Assembly (NCBI GenBank): GCA_003503355.1
Contig: DOCS01000062.1
Location: 1-5,551 of the forward strand
From: Opitutia bacterium
GTDB taxonomy: Bacteria; Verrucomicrobiota; Verrucomicrobiia; Opitutales; Coraliomargaritaceae
Direction: 5' to 3'
DNA: 5,551 bases
Shown: positions 1 through 5,551 of the stretch, piece after piece
How the letters are laid out: every line of letters starts with the position of its first letter
How positions within the stretch are numbered: the first letter of the stretch is position 1
Program-made: the position numbers and the translations under genes
Notes under the pieces: model-generated
What the model was told of the DNA's origin: nothing
Seen by the model: the letters and a program-made list of their open reading frames with translations, nothing else
Database searches by the model: none

Positions 1-1
1 A

Positions 2-1231
2 GAAGTGGAGTTGGTGTCTGCTGTTGAGAACTCCGTTGGCAAGGTTGATTCCGCTTATGCTGAGGCGAAGACGAATTTTGAGCTCGCTAGTCGTCGTTTG
101 GCTGAAAAGGAGTCTGAGCTGATCCAGTTAAGTAAGACGCGTGTTGAGTATAGCTCGCTTGAGCGTGAGCTCAATGTCCAGCAGGGGTTCCTGCAGGCAC
201 TGGTTTCGCGGCTGACTGAAGAGAAGGCGCAGGTTACCTTGAAAAATCCGAATTCAAGAGTGATTGATGAGGCTTTGCCGCCTATGCGTCATTCATCTCC
301 GAATATTCCGATGAATCTCGCTGCTGGTTTTCTTGGGGGCTTGGCCGCTGGGGCCGGATTTGTCTTGTTGATCGCTTTTTTGGATGATCGCGTCAAAAGT
401 GCATTCGATATTGAAGGTGCCATTGGCTTGCCTTTGCTTGGTGTTGTGCCTCAGATCAAGAAGTTGGATGCGCATTCTAAGGCGCAGGCTGTCGCATCAA
501 ATGTGGATCGTCACGTGACTGAGACTTTCCGAACAATTCACTCTTCATTGAGGCTAAATGAGGAGAGTAAGAATGCAAAAATTCTCGTGACCACCAGTAC
601 GGTACCTGGTGAAGGTAAGTCTTTTGTCAGTTCTAATCTTGCTCTCACCTTTGCGAATCACGGGGAAAGAACATTGCTACTGGATGCTGACCTTCGCCTT
701 CCGAATGTGGCAAAGTCGCTGCAGCTGGAGAACGACTACGGCTTGCTCAATCACGTTGATAAAGGTGTGAGTTTGGATGAGTTGATTATTAAAGAGGTTT
801 ACCCGAATCTTGATGTCTTGCCTACAGGAGGGAAGTCTAAGAATCCGACTCAGGTTCTCAATAGTGCCAAATTCGAAGCGATGCTGGCTGATTTGCGTGA
901 ACGCTATGACCGGATTGTAATTGACTCCCCGCCACTTGGTGCGGTCAGTGATGCGCTTAATTTACTGCCGCTGGTTGATGGCGTGATTTATGTCGTCAAA
1001 TTTAATACGGTTAAACGCAAGACAGCTATGGTAAATGCTCGCCGCATGGCGGAGTCAAATACGCCTGTTTTTGGAGCCATTCTGAATAATATTTCTAGCA
1101 CGTTATCGTCTTATTATTATTACAGTTATTCAGATAAGAGCTATAGCGATTATTATGTTCACCACGATGTGGAGTCAGAGCAGGACCTTGGAAAAGGGGC
1201 CCTTAAGCCTGAGCTTCAGGGCAAGTCCTGA
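2..1231 (+). CDS. Polysaccharide co-polymerase / tyrosine autokinase (Wzc/CpsD-like BY-kinase), 5'-partial
   Basis: This is the C-terminal part of a membrane protein controlling chain length and export of capsule or exopolysaccharide, fused to a cytoplasmic bacterial tyrosine kinase. The frame is open to the left edge, so the first transmembrane helix and most of the periplasmic domain lie outside the window. Residues are numbered from the GTG at base 5. Residues 1-80 are a charged, coiled-coil-like periplasmic segment ending in a GNVR-like stretch. Next come a proline-rich motif (about 92-102), a Gly/Ala-rich transmembrane helix (about 104-126) and the kinase. Kinase motifs are Walker A (TVPGEGKS, 199-206), Walker A' (LLLDADLRLP, 224-233) and Walker B (RIVIDSPP, 303-310). 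Eight tyrosines (370-373, 375, 380, 383, 384) form the autophosphorylation tail. The EX2RX2R oligomerisation motif reads E173-x2-R176-x2-H179. The gene is more AT-rich than its neighbours. The family is certain; the polymer made is unknown. Confidence 0.93.
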   Translation, partial: EVELVSAVENSVGKVDSAYAEAKTNFELASRRLAEKESELIQLSKTRVEYSSLERELNVQQGFLQALVSRLTEEKAQVTLKNPNSRVIDEALPPMRHSSPNIPMNLAAGFLGGLAAGAGFVLLIAFLDDRVKSAFDIEGAIGLPLLGVVPQIKKLDAHSKAQAVASNVDRHVTETFRTIHSSLRLNEESKNAKILVTTSTVPGEGKSFVSSNLALTFANHGERTLLLDADLRLPNVAKSLQLENDYGLLNHVDKGVSLDELIIKEVYPNLDVLPTGGKSKNPTQVLNSAKFEAMLADLRERYDRIVIDSPPLGAVSDALNLLPLVDGVIYVVKFNTVKRKTAMVNARRMAESNTPVFGAILNNISSTLSSYYYYSYSDKSYSDYYVHHDVESEQDLGKGALKPELQGKS

Positions 1232-1249
1232 TTCCTATAAATGTACCGC

Positions 1250-1279
1250 AGACCCGCCTTTATGGCGGGTCTTTTTTTT
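1250..1279 (+). terminator. Rho-independent terminator of the kinase gene
   Basis: A perfect 9-bp GC-rich stem (1250-1258 with 1264-1272) has a 5-base loop and runs straight into eight T residues (1272-1279). It starts 18 bases after the kinase stop codon. The minus strand has no U-tract after the stem, so it is probably one-directional. It separates the kinase gene from the convergent sua5 gene. The rest of the gap, 1280-1387, shows nothing recognisable, and no matching terminator for sua5 is seen. Confidence 0.93.
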
Positions 1280-1387
1280 GCCCGTAAGGCAGGCCGCATT
1301 TACACTTAGCCGTGATCCTTATTCGAAGTACGCAGCCGGATGGAGCATTCGTTCGCCCTGGTGAGGGGCTGGGGTGCAATGGCGCGT

Positions 1388-2404
1388 CTAATCGATCGCT
1401 TCAAGCTTGGCGGCTGCGCGTCGTAGGCGGTCGTTGATTGCTTGGCCAATGCCTTGCTCGGGGGCCTGCTCTATCAGTATCTGTTGCACGTCTTGCTGAT
1501 CCAGTCTTTGGATTAATTCGAACAGGTTGTGCGCGATTTCGCTAAGGTCGCCTGATTCTGAGAGCCAGAAGATGTTGTGTTGCGTGGTGTACCAGCTCGG
1601 TTTCTGGTTTAGTACTAGGGTGGTGCTGGCGTTGGGCTCGGTGTGCTCTGATCGCGGGCGCGTGTCGCCGTGTGGCAATAGCCTGACTTTGGCCTTGGGG
1701 CTATAGTGCTTGGTGAGTAGCCCTGGCGCGCTTTGGGCGGCTTCGTTGTTGGCTTGGTCGACGTGGCGTGTTAGTTGCATTTGTAGTACCTCGCTGATCT
1801 GCGACTCGGTTATGGGGCCATGCCTGAGGATTACCGGTTGCTCTGGGTTGCGTAGATCGATGATCGTTGATTCTAGGCCTAACTCACTGGGGCCGCCGTC
1901 GAGGATGGCTTTGATGCGGCTGCCTAGGGTTTGCTGTACGTGCTTGGCGAGGGTCGGGCTGACGTAGCCGAAGGGGTTGGCGCTAGGGGCGGCTAGGGGG
2001 AAGTCAATGCGTTCCAGTATTTGACGGAAGACCGGATGGCGGGGCACGCGGATGGCCACGCTGGGAAGTCCTGCGGTGACGATGTCCGCGATGCTGTTTT
2101 TCTTGGGGACCACCATGGTGAGCGGTCCGGGCCAAAAGGCTTCGGCTAGACGGCGCACGCAGTCGTTTGACTCGATGTGCGGTTCCGCGGCCTCTAGGTT
2201 GCTGAAGTGAACAATTAGCGGGTCAATTAGGGGGCGCCCTTTGACCTCGAAGATCTTGCGTACACTATTCAGGTCAAGTGCATTGCCGGCTAAGCCGTAA
2301 ACGGTCTCGGTTGGCATGCCGACGACATCTCCATTACGCAGGAGTTGCGCGCAGTGATCGAGATTTGACCTGTTTGCTTCAAGAACTTTGCTGAGGTGGG
2401 CCAT
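1388..2404 (-). CDS. sua5: L-threonylcarbamoyladenylate synthase, Sua5 type (two-domain)
   Basis: This cytoplasmic enzyme makes threonylcarbamoyl-AMP from L-threonine, bicarbonate and ATP. It is the first step of t6A37 modification of tRNAs that read ANN codons; TsaB/TsaD-family proteins then transfer the group. The 338-residue length fits the long Sua5 form rather than the short TsaC form of about 190 residues. Residues 12-200 are the YrdC-like catalytic domain: MPTETVYGLAG (30-40), the K55-GRP-L59 and DPL (61-63) nucleotide-binding motif, PSAN (140-143), G178-x-ST (179-180) and R194-HG. The Sua5 linker SAPGLLTKHYSP (225-236) follows, then the C-terminal Sua5 domain ending in NDRLRRAA (324-331). 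The start is ATG at 2404, just ahead of conserved sequence; no Shine-Dalgarno sequence precedes it. The gene lies 22 bases past the rpsR terminator and has no clear promoter, so it may depend on readthrough. It is intact. Confidence 0.95.
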   Translation of the reverse strand: MAHLSKVLEANRSNLDHCAQLLRNGDVVGMPTETVYGLAGNALDLNSVRKIFEVKGRPLIDPLIVHFSNLEAAEPHIESNDCVRRLAEAFWPGPLTMVVPKKNSIADIVTAGLPSVAIRVPRHPVFRQILERIDFPLAAPSANPFGYVSPTLAKHVQQTLGSRIKAILDGGPSELGLESTIIDLRNPEQPVILRHGPITESQISEVLQMQLTRHVDQANNEAAQSAPGLLTKHYSPKAKVRLLPHGDTRPRSEHTEPNASTTLVLNQKPSWYTTQHNIFWLSESGDLSEIAHNLFELIQRLDQQDVQQILIEQAPEQGIGQAINDRLRRAAAKLEAID

Positions 2405-2407
2405 GGC

Positions 2408-2445
2408 TTGCGGGGTGTGTGTATATAAAAAATCCTTCCCCGCAA
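2408..2445 (-). promoter_or_regulatory. Possible alternative hairpin overlapping the rpsR terminator and the sua5 leader
   Basis: On the minus strand the eight bases TTGCGGGG (2445-2438), in the loop and 3' arm of the rpsR terminator, are perfectly complementary to CCCCGCAA (2415-2408), which ends three bases before the sua5 ATG. Pairing them would break the top of the terminator stem and enclose the region just upstream of the start codon, with a 22-base loop. Only the complementarity is seen. A regulatory role is inference, and the 10-bp terminator stem is made first and is probably more stable. Confidence 0.25.
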
Positions 2446-2458
2446 AAAGGGAAGGATT
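2427..2458 (-). terminator. Rho-independent terminator after rpsR
   Basis: A perfect 10-bp stem (AATCCTTCCC at 2458-2449 with its complement at 2440-2431) has an 8-base loop. On the minus strand it ends in a run of six T residues (2432-2427). It begins 26 bases past the rpsR stop and ends 22 bases before the sua5 start, so it separates the two genes. The plus strand has no U-tract. A smaller GAAA-capped hairpin followed by T6 lies just upstream at 2478-2460. Confidence 0.87.
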
Positions 2459-2484
2459 GAAAAAACCTACTTTCGTAGCACAGC

Positions 2485-2682
2485 TTACTGCATTGTCAGC
2501 ATGTTACGAGCCTGCTTGATGCGGTTCGTGATGCGACGCTGGTGTTTAGCGGAAAGGCCTGTGTCTTTACGAGGAAGGATCTTGCCCGTCTCTGTGACAA
2601 AGCGGGAAAGTAGCTCTACATCGTTGAACGTATAGTCCATCGGATTGCGGGAGCGATTGAGTTTCTTAGTGTCTGTGCTCAT
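2485..2682 (-). CDS. rpsR: 30S ribosomal protein S18
   Basis: S18 is a small-subunit ribosomal protein that sits on the platform and pairs with S6. The 65-residue product carries the S18 core: a [23 protein letters not shown] segment (16-34), [16 protein letters not shown] (35-50) and a basic C-terminal helix ITNRIKQAR (51-59). It is shorter than the usual 70-90 residues: the Arg-rich N-terminus is reduced to KKLNRSRNP, and there are no cysteines, so it is a zinc-free (C-minus) form. rpsR normally lies with rpsF and rplI (often also ssb or priB); here it stands alone, 99 bases after recQ and with its own terminator. The ATG at 2682 has no Shine-Dalgarno sequence. The alternative Met15 would cut away basic N-terminal residues and also lacks one. 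Whether this is the only S18 gene in the genome cannot be told from the window. Confidence 0.93.
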   Translation of the reverse strand: MSTDTKKLNRSRNPMDYTFNDVELLSRFVTETGKILPRKDTGLSAKHQRRITNRIKQARNMLTMQ

Positions 2683-2781
2683 GAATCGAGGAAACGTAGG
2701 GCTTCGCGTCGGGGGCGCAAGTAAAATTTTCGACTGATGTGTGCGACTTTATGCGACCTGCCATTGCGGGGTTAAAGTGGG

Positions 2782-4908
2782 CTACGAGTTCTGCTTAATT
2801 ATTTGTAGAAACTCGGGGAGTACTGAATTTAATTTTGCGGGGCCAATGCCTTTGATTTCGAGGGCCTCAGTTGGGTTGGTCGGTTTCTTGTTCGCCAGTT
2901 CAACCAGCACCGCATTCGAAAAAACCGTGAAGGCGGGTTTGCCGGTTTTTGCGGCCATTTTTGCCCGTTGTCCCACTAGTAGACCATATAATCTGCGGTC
3001 GAGGATGCCGCCGGCTTGGCTGCTGTTGCGACTGGCAGTAGCTGAACCACTTGCTTGTTTGCCACTGAGTGCGCCGGCCGTGCGTTCGGGTAGCTGCAGT
3101 GCGATCTTCACGGTGCCGCGCATGACACGCGCCCCAGTCGGCGTTAGTTGGAGCAGCGGATAGTCTCCGTCGGCGATGACCTGCACCAAGCCGGCCCGTT
3201 CCAGAGCCTCAAACAGTGCATCGACATAGACGCTGCCCTCGCTTTTTAAGATTCCGTGGGTCGAGAGCTGATCCAGTCCGCTGTCGCGTATCGCTGCTGC
3301 CCGGCTGCCGAGTAGGCACTGGATGATTTTTCGTTTGCCGAAGCGGGGTGCCCACTCGTCGTCGCCGAGGTTGCGGCTCATACGCGCGACCCCGCTGAGG
3401 GCTTTTTGCACCAAGGTGAACTCGTCTTTGCTGGGTTTGCGGGATTCGCGGTTTTTCGATTGGCGGCAACTGTCGCAGCGCTTGCAGTTCGCGCCGTTGC
3501 GTTCGCCGAAATAATCGAGAATCCATTTCTGCCGGCAGGTTTGCGCATAGGCGAAATGAATGACTGCTTTGAGGCGCTCTTCATCGCGTTTCGCTTTGAT
3601 CGCTAGCGCCTCGCCGTCGATTGGCAGGTGACGGCCGCTTTGTCCAAGTTGTTTGATGCGGGTCCCTTTGAGGCGTTTGCCGGGAATATCGAAGCGCTCG
3701 ATCCAATTCTGGCGCGAAAGGACGGAGATCGCGCTGCTCACTGCCATCGGGTTGACTTTGCGCCCGACACGTTCGCAGAGGTCGTCCACCGGCAGGCGCA
3801 CCTCGTGGTTCTCGTCGCTCTCAGCGCACAGTAGGTCGAAGATTTCGGCGATCAACGCTTTTCCCGGGTTGGCGCCTTCGATGAAGAAGTCTTGCACGCG
3901 CTTATCGGCGTAGGAAAATAGCATTTCACACACCGAGGGCTGACCGTCGCGCCCCGCGCGTCCACCTTCCTGGTAGTAGGCCTCGACGCTGCCAGGCATT
4001 TCGTAGTGGCACACAAAGCGAATGTCGGAGCGGTCGATTCCCATGCCGAATGCATTGGTCGCGACTACGATATTGGCGCCCCCGTTCATGAAGCGGTCTT
4101 GGGCGGCGCTGCGCTCACTGTCGGAGAGTCCGCCGTGGTAGCGCATCACTGAGCTGGTGAGGTGCTCGATCTTTTTGGCTACGGCGTCGACGGATTTGCG
4201 CGTTGCGCAATAAATGATTCCCGTGGTGTGTTGCTTGATCAGTGATTCAATCGCTTGGAGTTTGTCTCTGTCGGAGTTCGTTTGACGGACGTTGAAGCTC
4301 AGGTTGTCGCGAGCGAAGCCAGCAACGAACTCGGCCGGATGGCTCATCTCGAGGCTTTTCTTGATGTCGACCTGCACTTCGGGAGTGGCGGTTGCGGTCA
4401 GTGCGATACAGGGCGGATTGCCGATTGCTTTGCGTGCCTCGCCGAGTCGCATATAGTCGGGTCGAAAATCGTGCCCCCATTGGGACAAGCAGTGTGCTTC
4501 GTCGATCGCGAACAGACTAATGGCGTCCTTGGGTAATGCGTTGAGGAAGAACTTCGAGCGAAAGCGCTCAGGCGCGACGTAAACGATCTTAAGAGTGTTG
4601 TTGCGAATTCCGTCTAGGGTCTCTCGTTGCTGCTCCAGTGTCTGTGAGCTATTCAGCAGTCCCGCTGGCAAACCGCGGGCCTGCAGCGCATCGACCTGAT
4701 CCTTCATCAATGCGATCAGTGGTGAGACTACCAGCGTTACGCCCGGCAACAGAAGGGCGGGTAGCTGGAAGCACAGGCTTTTTCCCCCGCCGGTTGGCAT
4801 CACGACAAGTGTATCCTTCTTCTCTAGTACCGCCTTAATGATGTCCCCCTGTGGAGCCCGAAAGGACGGCATTCCGAAATGTTTTTGCAGTGCTTCTTCA
4901 GGTGTCAT
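2782..4908 (-). CDS. recQ: ATP-dependent DNA helicase RecQ
   Basis: RecQ is a 3'-to-5' superfamily 2 helicase that acts in recombinational repair and at stalled forks. Numbered from the ATG at 4908 (708 residues), the order is: an FG-x3-FR-x2-Q entry motif (11-20), Walker A MPTGGGKS (37-44), DEAH (136-139), the RecQ aromatic-rich loop SQWGHDFRP (142-150), TATAT (171-175) and motif [12 protein letters not shown] (313-322). An extra segment of about 90 residues with a winged-helix look (about 345-440) follows. Then come the zinc cluster C458, C475, C478, C481, the RQC winged helix (about 495-605), a Ser/Gly/Ala-rich linker (about 610-635) and an HRDC domain (about 635-708). E. coli RecQ is about 610 residues; the insert accounts for most of the difference. 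I prefer the ATG; an in-frame TTG six codons upstream (4926) is possible. Neither has a clear Shine-Dalgarno sequence. No terminator separates it from rpsR. Confidence 0.96.
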   Translation of the reverse strand: MTPEEALQKHFGMPSFRAPQGDIIKAVLEKKDTLVVMPTGGGKSLCFQLPALLLPGVTLVVSPLIALMKDQVDALQARGLPAGLLNSSQTLEQQRETLDGIRNNTLKIVYVAPERFRSKFFLNALPKDAISLFAIDEAHCLSQWGHDFRPDYMRLGEARKAIGNPPCIALTATATPEVQVDIKKSLEMSHPAEFVAGFARDNLSFNVRQTNSDRDKLQAIESLIKQHTTGIIYCATRKSVDAVAKKIEHLTSSVMRYHGGLSDSERSAAQDRFMNGGANIVVATNAFGMGIDRSDIRFVCHYEMPGSVEAYYQEGGRAGRDGQPSVCEMLFSYADKRVQDFFIEGANPGKALIAEIFDLLCAESDENHEVRLPVDDLCERVGRKVNPMAVSSAISVLSRQNWIERFDIPGKRLKGTRIKQLGQSGRHLPIDGEALAIKAKRDEERLKAVIHFAYAQTCRQKWILDYFGERNGANCKRCDSCRQSKNRESRKPSKDEFTLVQKALSGVARMSRNLGDDEWAPRFGKRKIIQCLLGSRAAAIRDSGLDQLSTHGILKSEGSVYVDALFEALERAGLVQVIADGDYPLLQLTPTGARVMRGTVKIALQLPERTAGALSGKQASGSATASRNSSQAGGILDRRLYGLLVGQRAKMAAKTGKPAFTVFSNAVLVELANKKPTNPTEALEIKGIGPAKLNSVLPEFLQIIKQNS

Positions 4909-4938
4909 TCTCAATTGACTGTGCAAATGTTCATCGCG

Positions 4939-4967
4939 TTGCCAAGTCTAAGCTTTATTCATATCAA
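4939..4967 (+). promoter_or_regulatory. Candidate sigma70-type promoter for tRNA-Arg
   Basis: TTGCCA (4939-4944, five of six matches to the -35 consensus), a 17-base spacer and TATCAA (4962-4967, four of six matches to the -10 consensus) would start transcription near 4974, about 40 bases before the mature tRNA 5' end. It lies in the 105-base gap between the divergent recQ and tRNA genes. No equally good promoter for recQ was found in that gap. This is consensus matching by eye only. Confidence 0.35.
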
Positions 4968-4972
4968 AGCTT
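4950..4972. repeat. Small inverted repeat between recQ and tRNA-Arg
   Basis: AAGCTTT (4950-4956) and its exact complement AAAGCTT (4966-4972) flank nine AT-rich bases. The repeat covers the -10 of the candidate tRNA promoter and lies in the recQ upstream region. It could be an operator half-site pair or a weak hairpin. AAGCTT is itself palindromic, so chance is a real possibility. Confidence 0.35.
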
Positions 4973-5014
4973 GCTCGTTTGCTGGTGCAATCTAGGTTTT
5001 GACGATCTGGTTGA

Positions 5015-5089
5015 GTCCTTATAGTTCAATGGATAGAACAACTGTTTCCTAAATAGTCGATCTGGGTTCGATTCCCAGTGAGGATACCA
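5015..5089 (+). tRNA. tRNA-Arg (anticodon CCU), CCA encoded
   Basis: The full cloverleaf can be folded by hand. The acceptor stem is 5015-5021 with 5079-5085, seven pairs including G1-U72 and U6-G67 wobbles. U8 is at 5022. The D stem is 5024-5027 with 5036-5039, with GG in the loop. The anticodon stem is 5041-5045 with 5053-5057, with one G-U pair. The anticodon loop UUCCUAA (5046-5052) puts CCU at 5048-5050. A four-base variable region follows, then the T stem 5062-5066 with 5074-5078 and loop UUCGAUU. The discriminator is A and CCA is encoded at 5087-5089. The tRNA reads AGG, which occurs for example at bases 551-553 in the kinase gene. U36-A37 fits t6A modification. It is divergent from recQ. 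Confidence 0.95.
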
Positions 5090-5173
5090 GGTCTTGCGCG
5101 GTACGGCAGCGTTTGCCAGTCTGCTGCTGAATCTCGGATAACGGTGTTGCGGATTCTGGCAGAAGTTGTTTTT

Positions 5174-5202
5174 TTGGGCCCCCTTTTACGAACCCCTATA
5201 AA
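5174..5202 (+). promoter_or_regulatory. Candidate promoter for the secreted-protein gene
   Basis: TATAAA (5197-5202) makes a good -10. Seventeen bases upstream lies TTGGGC (5174-5179), a poor -35 with only the first three bases matching. Transcription would begin near 5209. That leaves almost no leader before the ATG at 5214 but about 20 bases, including the purine run GAGAGAG, before the TTG at 5229. The rest of the 5090-5213 gap holds a T7 tract (5169-5175) but no convincing terminator hairpin. Confidence 0.35.
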
Positions 5203-5213
5203 AAATAAATTGT

Positions 5214-5551
5214 ATGAGAGAGAGTCATTTGAGCAAAATCTTGCGTTGCTTCCAGAGCAACGTCGCTGTCAGAGCCGGACTTTGGGTGGCGGTCATTGCA
5301 TGTTTTTGTAGCGCTCCTGCGACGTCGATGTTGTCGGCGGCCCAGTCACCAGCGGGTCAGCAGACACAGGCGCGCGAGAGTTACACCTGGACCACGGACC
5401 ACATGCAGGTCGGCGTGCGTTGGCAGCCGTTTGCCGGGCGGCCGATGAATAATGCTTATGACGCGACGCGTCCGGTGATTAGCGAGGACAGTAGTTATGC
5501 GCAGTTTTGGGTGGCGTGGAGCTCGTCGGAGCCGACCGAAGCGCACACCGA
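5214..5551 (+). CDS. Putative secreted or lipid-anchored protein, possibly glycoside-hydrolase-like, 3'-partial
   Basis: This frame stays open for 112 codons from an ATG at 5214 to the right edge, with GC-rich third positions typical of a real gene; an in-frame stop lies at 5199-5201. The N-terminus has basic residues up to R20, then a hydrophobic core AGLWVAVIAC (21-30): a signal peptide. VIAC (27-30) fits a lipobox; cleavage by signal peptidase I near LSAAQ (40-44) is the alternative. After a Gln/Ala-rich stretch, the mature part reads ESYTWTTDHMQVGVRWQP (55-72) and later SSYAQFWVAWSSSEP (93-107). That second stretch resembles the W-x-x-x-EP start of many TIM-barrel glycoside hydrolases. 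I do not recognise the family, and the catalytic part is outside the window. The start could instead be TTG at 5229, which has a GAGAGAG run just upstream. A 66-codon frame on the other strand (5546-5346) is a shadow. Confidence 0.68.
   Translation, partial: MRESHLSKILRCFQSNVAVRAGLWVAVIACFCSAPATSMLSAAQSPAGQQTQARESYTWTTDHMQVGVRWQPFAGRPMNNAYDATRPVISEDSSYAQFWVAWSSSEPTEAHT

Noticed and set aside
2742..2757. Direct repeat TGCGAC spaced by one helical turn upstream of rpsR
   Set aside because: Only two short copies; not enough to claim an operator.
2748..2775. Possible minus-strand promoter for rpsR, TTAACC and CATAAA with a 16-base spacer
   Set aside because: Both boxes match only four of six consensus bases; too weak to annotate without transcript data.
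2741..3163. 140-codon open frame on the plus strand opposite the end of recQ
   Set aside because: It lies antisense to the conserved HRDC and RQC domains of recQ and shows no recognisable domain. Long antisense frames are expected in GC-rich genes.
4911..4934. Seven-codon leader frame on the minus strand ending two bases before the recQ ATG
   Set aside because: It has no ribosome binding site and overlaps the alternative TTG start. A frame this short arises often by chance.
5114..5175. Possible terminator after tRNA-Arg (TGCCAG and CTGGCA arms followed by T7)
   Set aside because: The stem is only six pairs, the loop is 36 bases and the T-tract starts seven bases after the stem, so it does not fit an intrinsic terminator.
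5015..5213. tRNA-Arg as an integration site for a mobile element
   Set aside because: No repeat of the tRNA 3' end, integrase or other mobile gene is visible in the window.
5346..5546. 66-codon minus-strand frame at the right edge
   Set aside because: The plus-strand frame here has a signal peptide, sensible protein sequence and runs through; the minus frame is rich in Arg/Pro with no recognisable feature.

Overview
This 5.55 kb window looks like ordinary chromosomal DNA from a free-living Gram-negative-type bacterium. It is most likely a member of the Verrucomicrobiota (Opitutales/Puniceicoccales-like). That placement is inference: it rests on the short C-minus ribosomal protein S18, the RecQ with an extra segment before its zinc cluster, the Wzc-type polysaccharide kinase with a tyrosine tail, and what may be a secreted polysaccharide hydrolase. 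No 16S rRNA or other decisive marker is present.

Layout, left to right. Bases 1-1231 (+) hold the C-terminal part of a polysaccharide co-polymerase/tyrosine autokinase (Wzc/CpsD type), closed by a strong intrinsic terminator at 1250-1279. The gap 1280-1387 holds nothing I recognise. A minus-strand block follows, read right to left. It starts with recQ (4908 or 4926 to 2782), then a stand-alone rpsR for S18 (2682 to 2485) with its own terminator (2458 to 2427), then the Sua5-type L-threonylcarbamoyladenylate synthase (2404 to 1388). The kinase gene and sua5 are convergent. To the right of recQ, and divergent from it, lies a complete tRNA-Arg(CCU) gene with encoded CCA (5015-5089). Last comes the start of a secreted or lipid-anchored protein (from 5214 or 5229, running off the right edge), whose mature N-terminus resembles the start of a TIM-barrel glycoside hydrolase.

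How they fit together. The minus-strand block and the tRNA are housekeeping genes for translation (S18, t6A synthesis, tRNA-Arg) and DNA repair (RecQ). tRNA-Arg(CCU) reads an ANN codon and has U36-A37, so it should itself be a substrate of the t6A pathway that Sua5 feeds. The two edge genes belong to envelope and polysaccharide biology. The kinase gene is visibly more AT-rich than recQ and sua5.

I found no convincing new system, mobile element, CRISPR array or defence island. The points most worth a second look are the displaced rpsR, an RNA structure between rpsR and sua5 that competes with the terminator, the lack of Shine-Dalgarno sequences in front of the minus-strand genes, and the altered EX2RX2R motif in the kinase.
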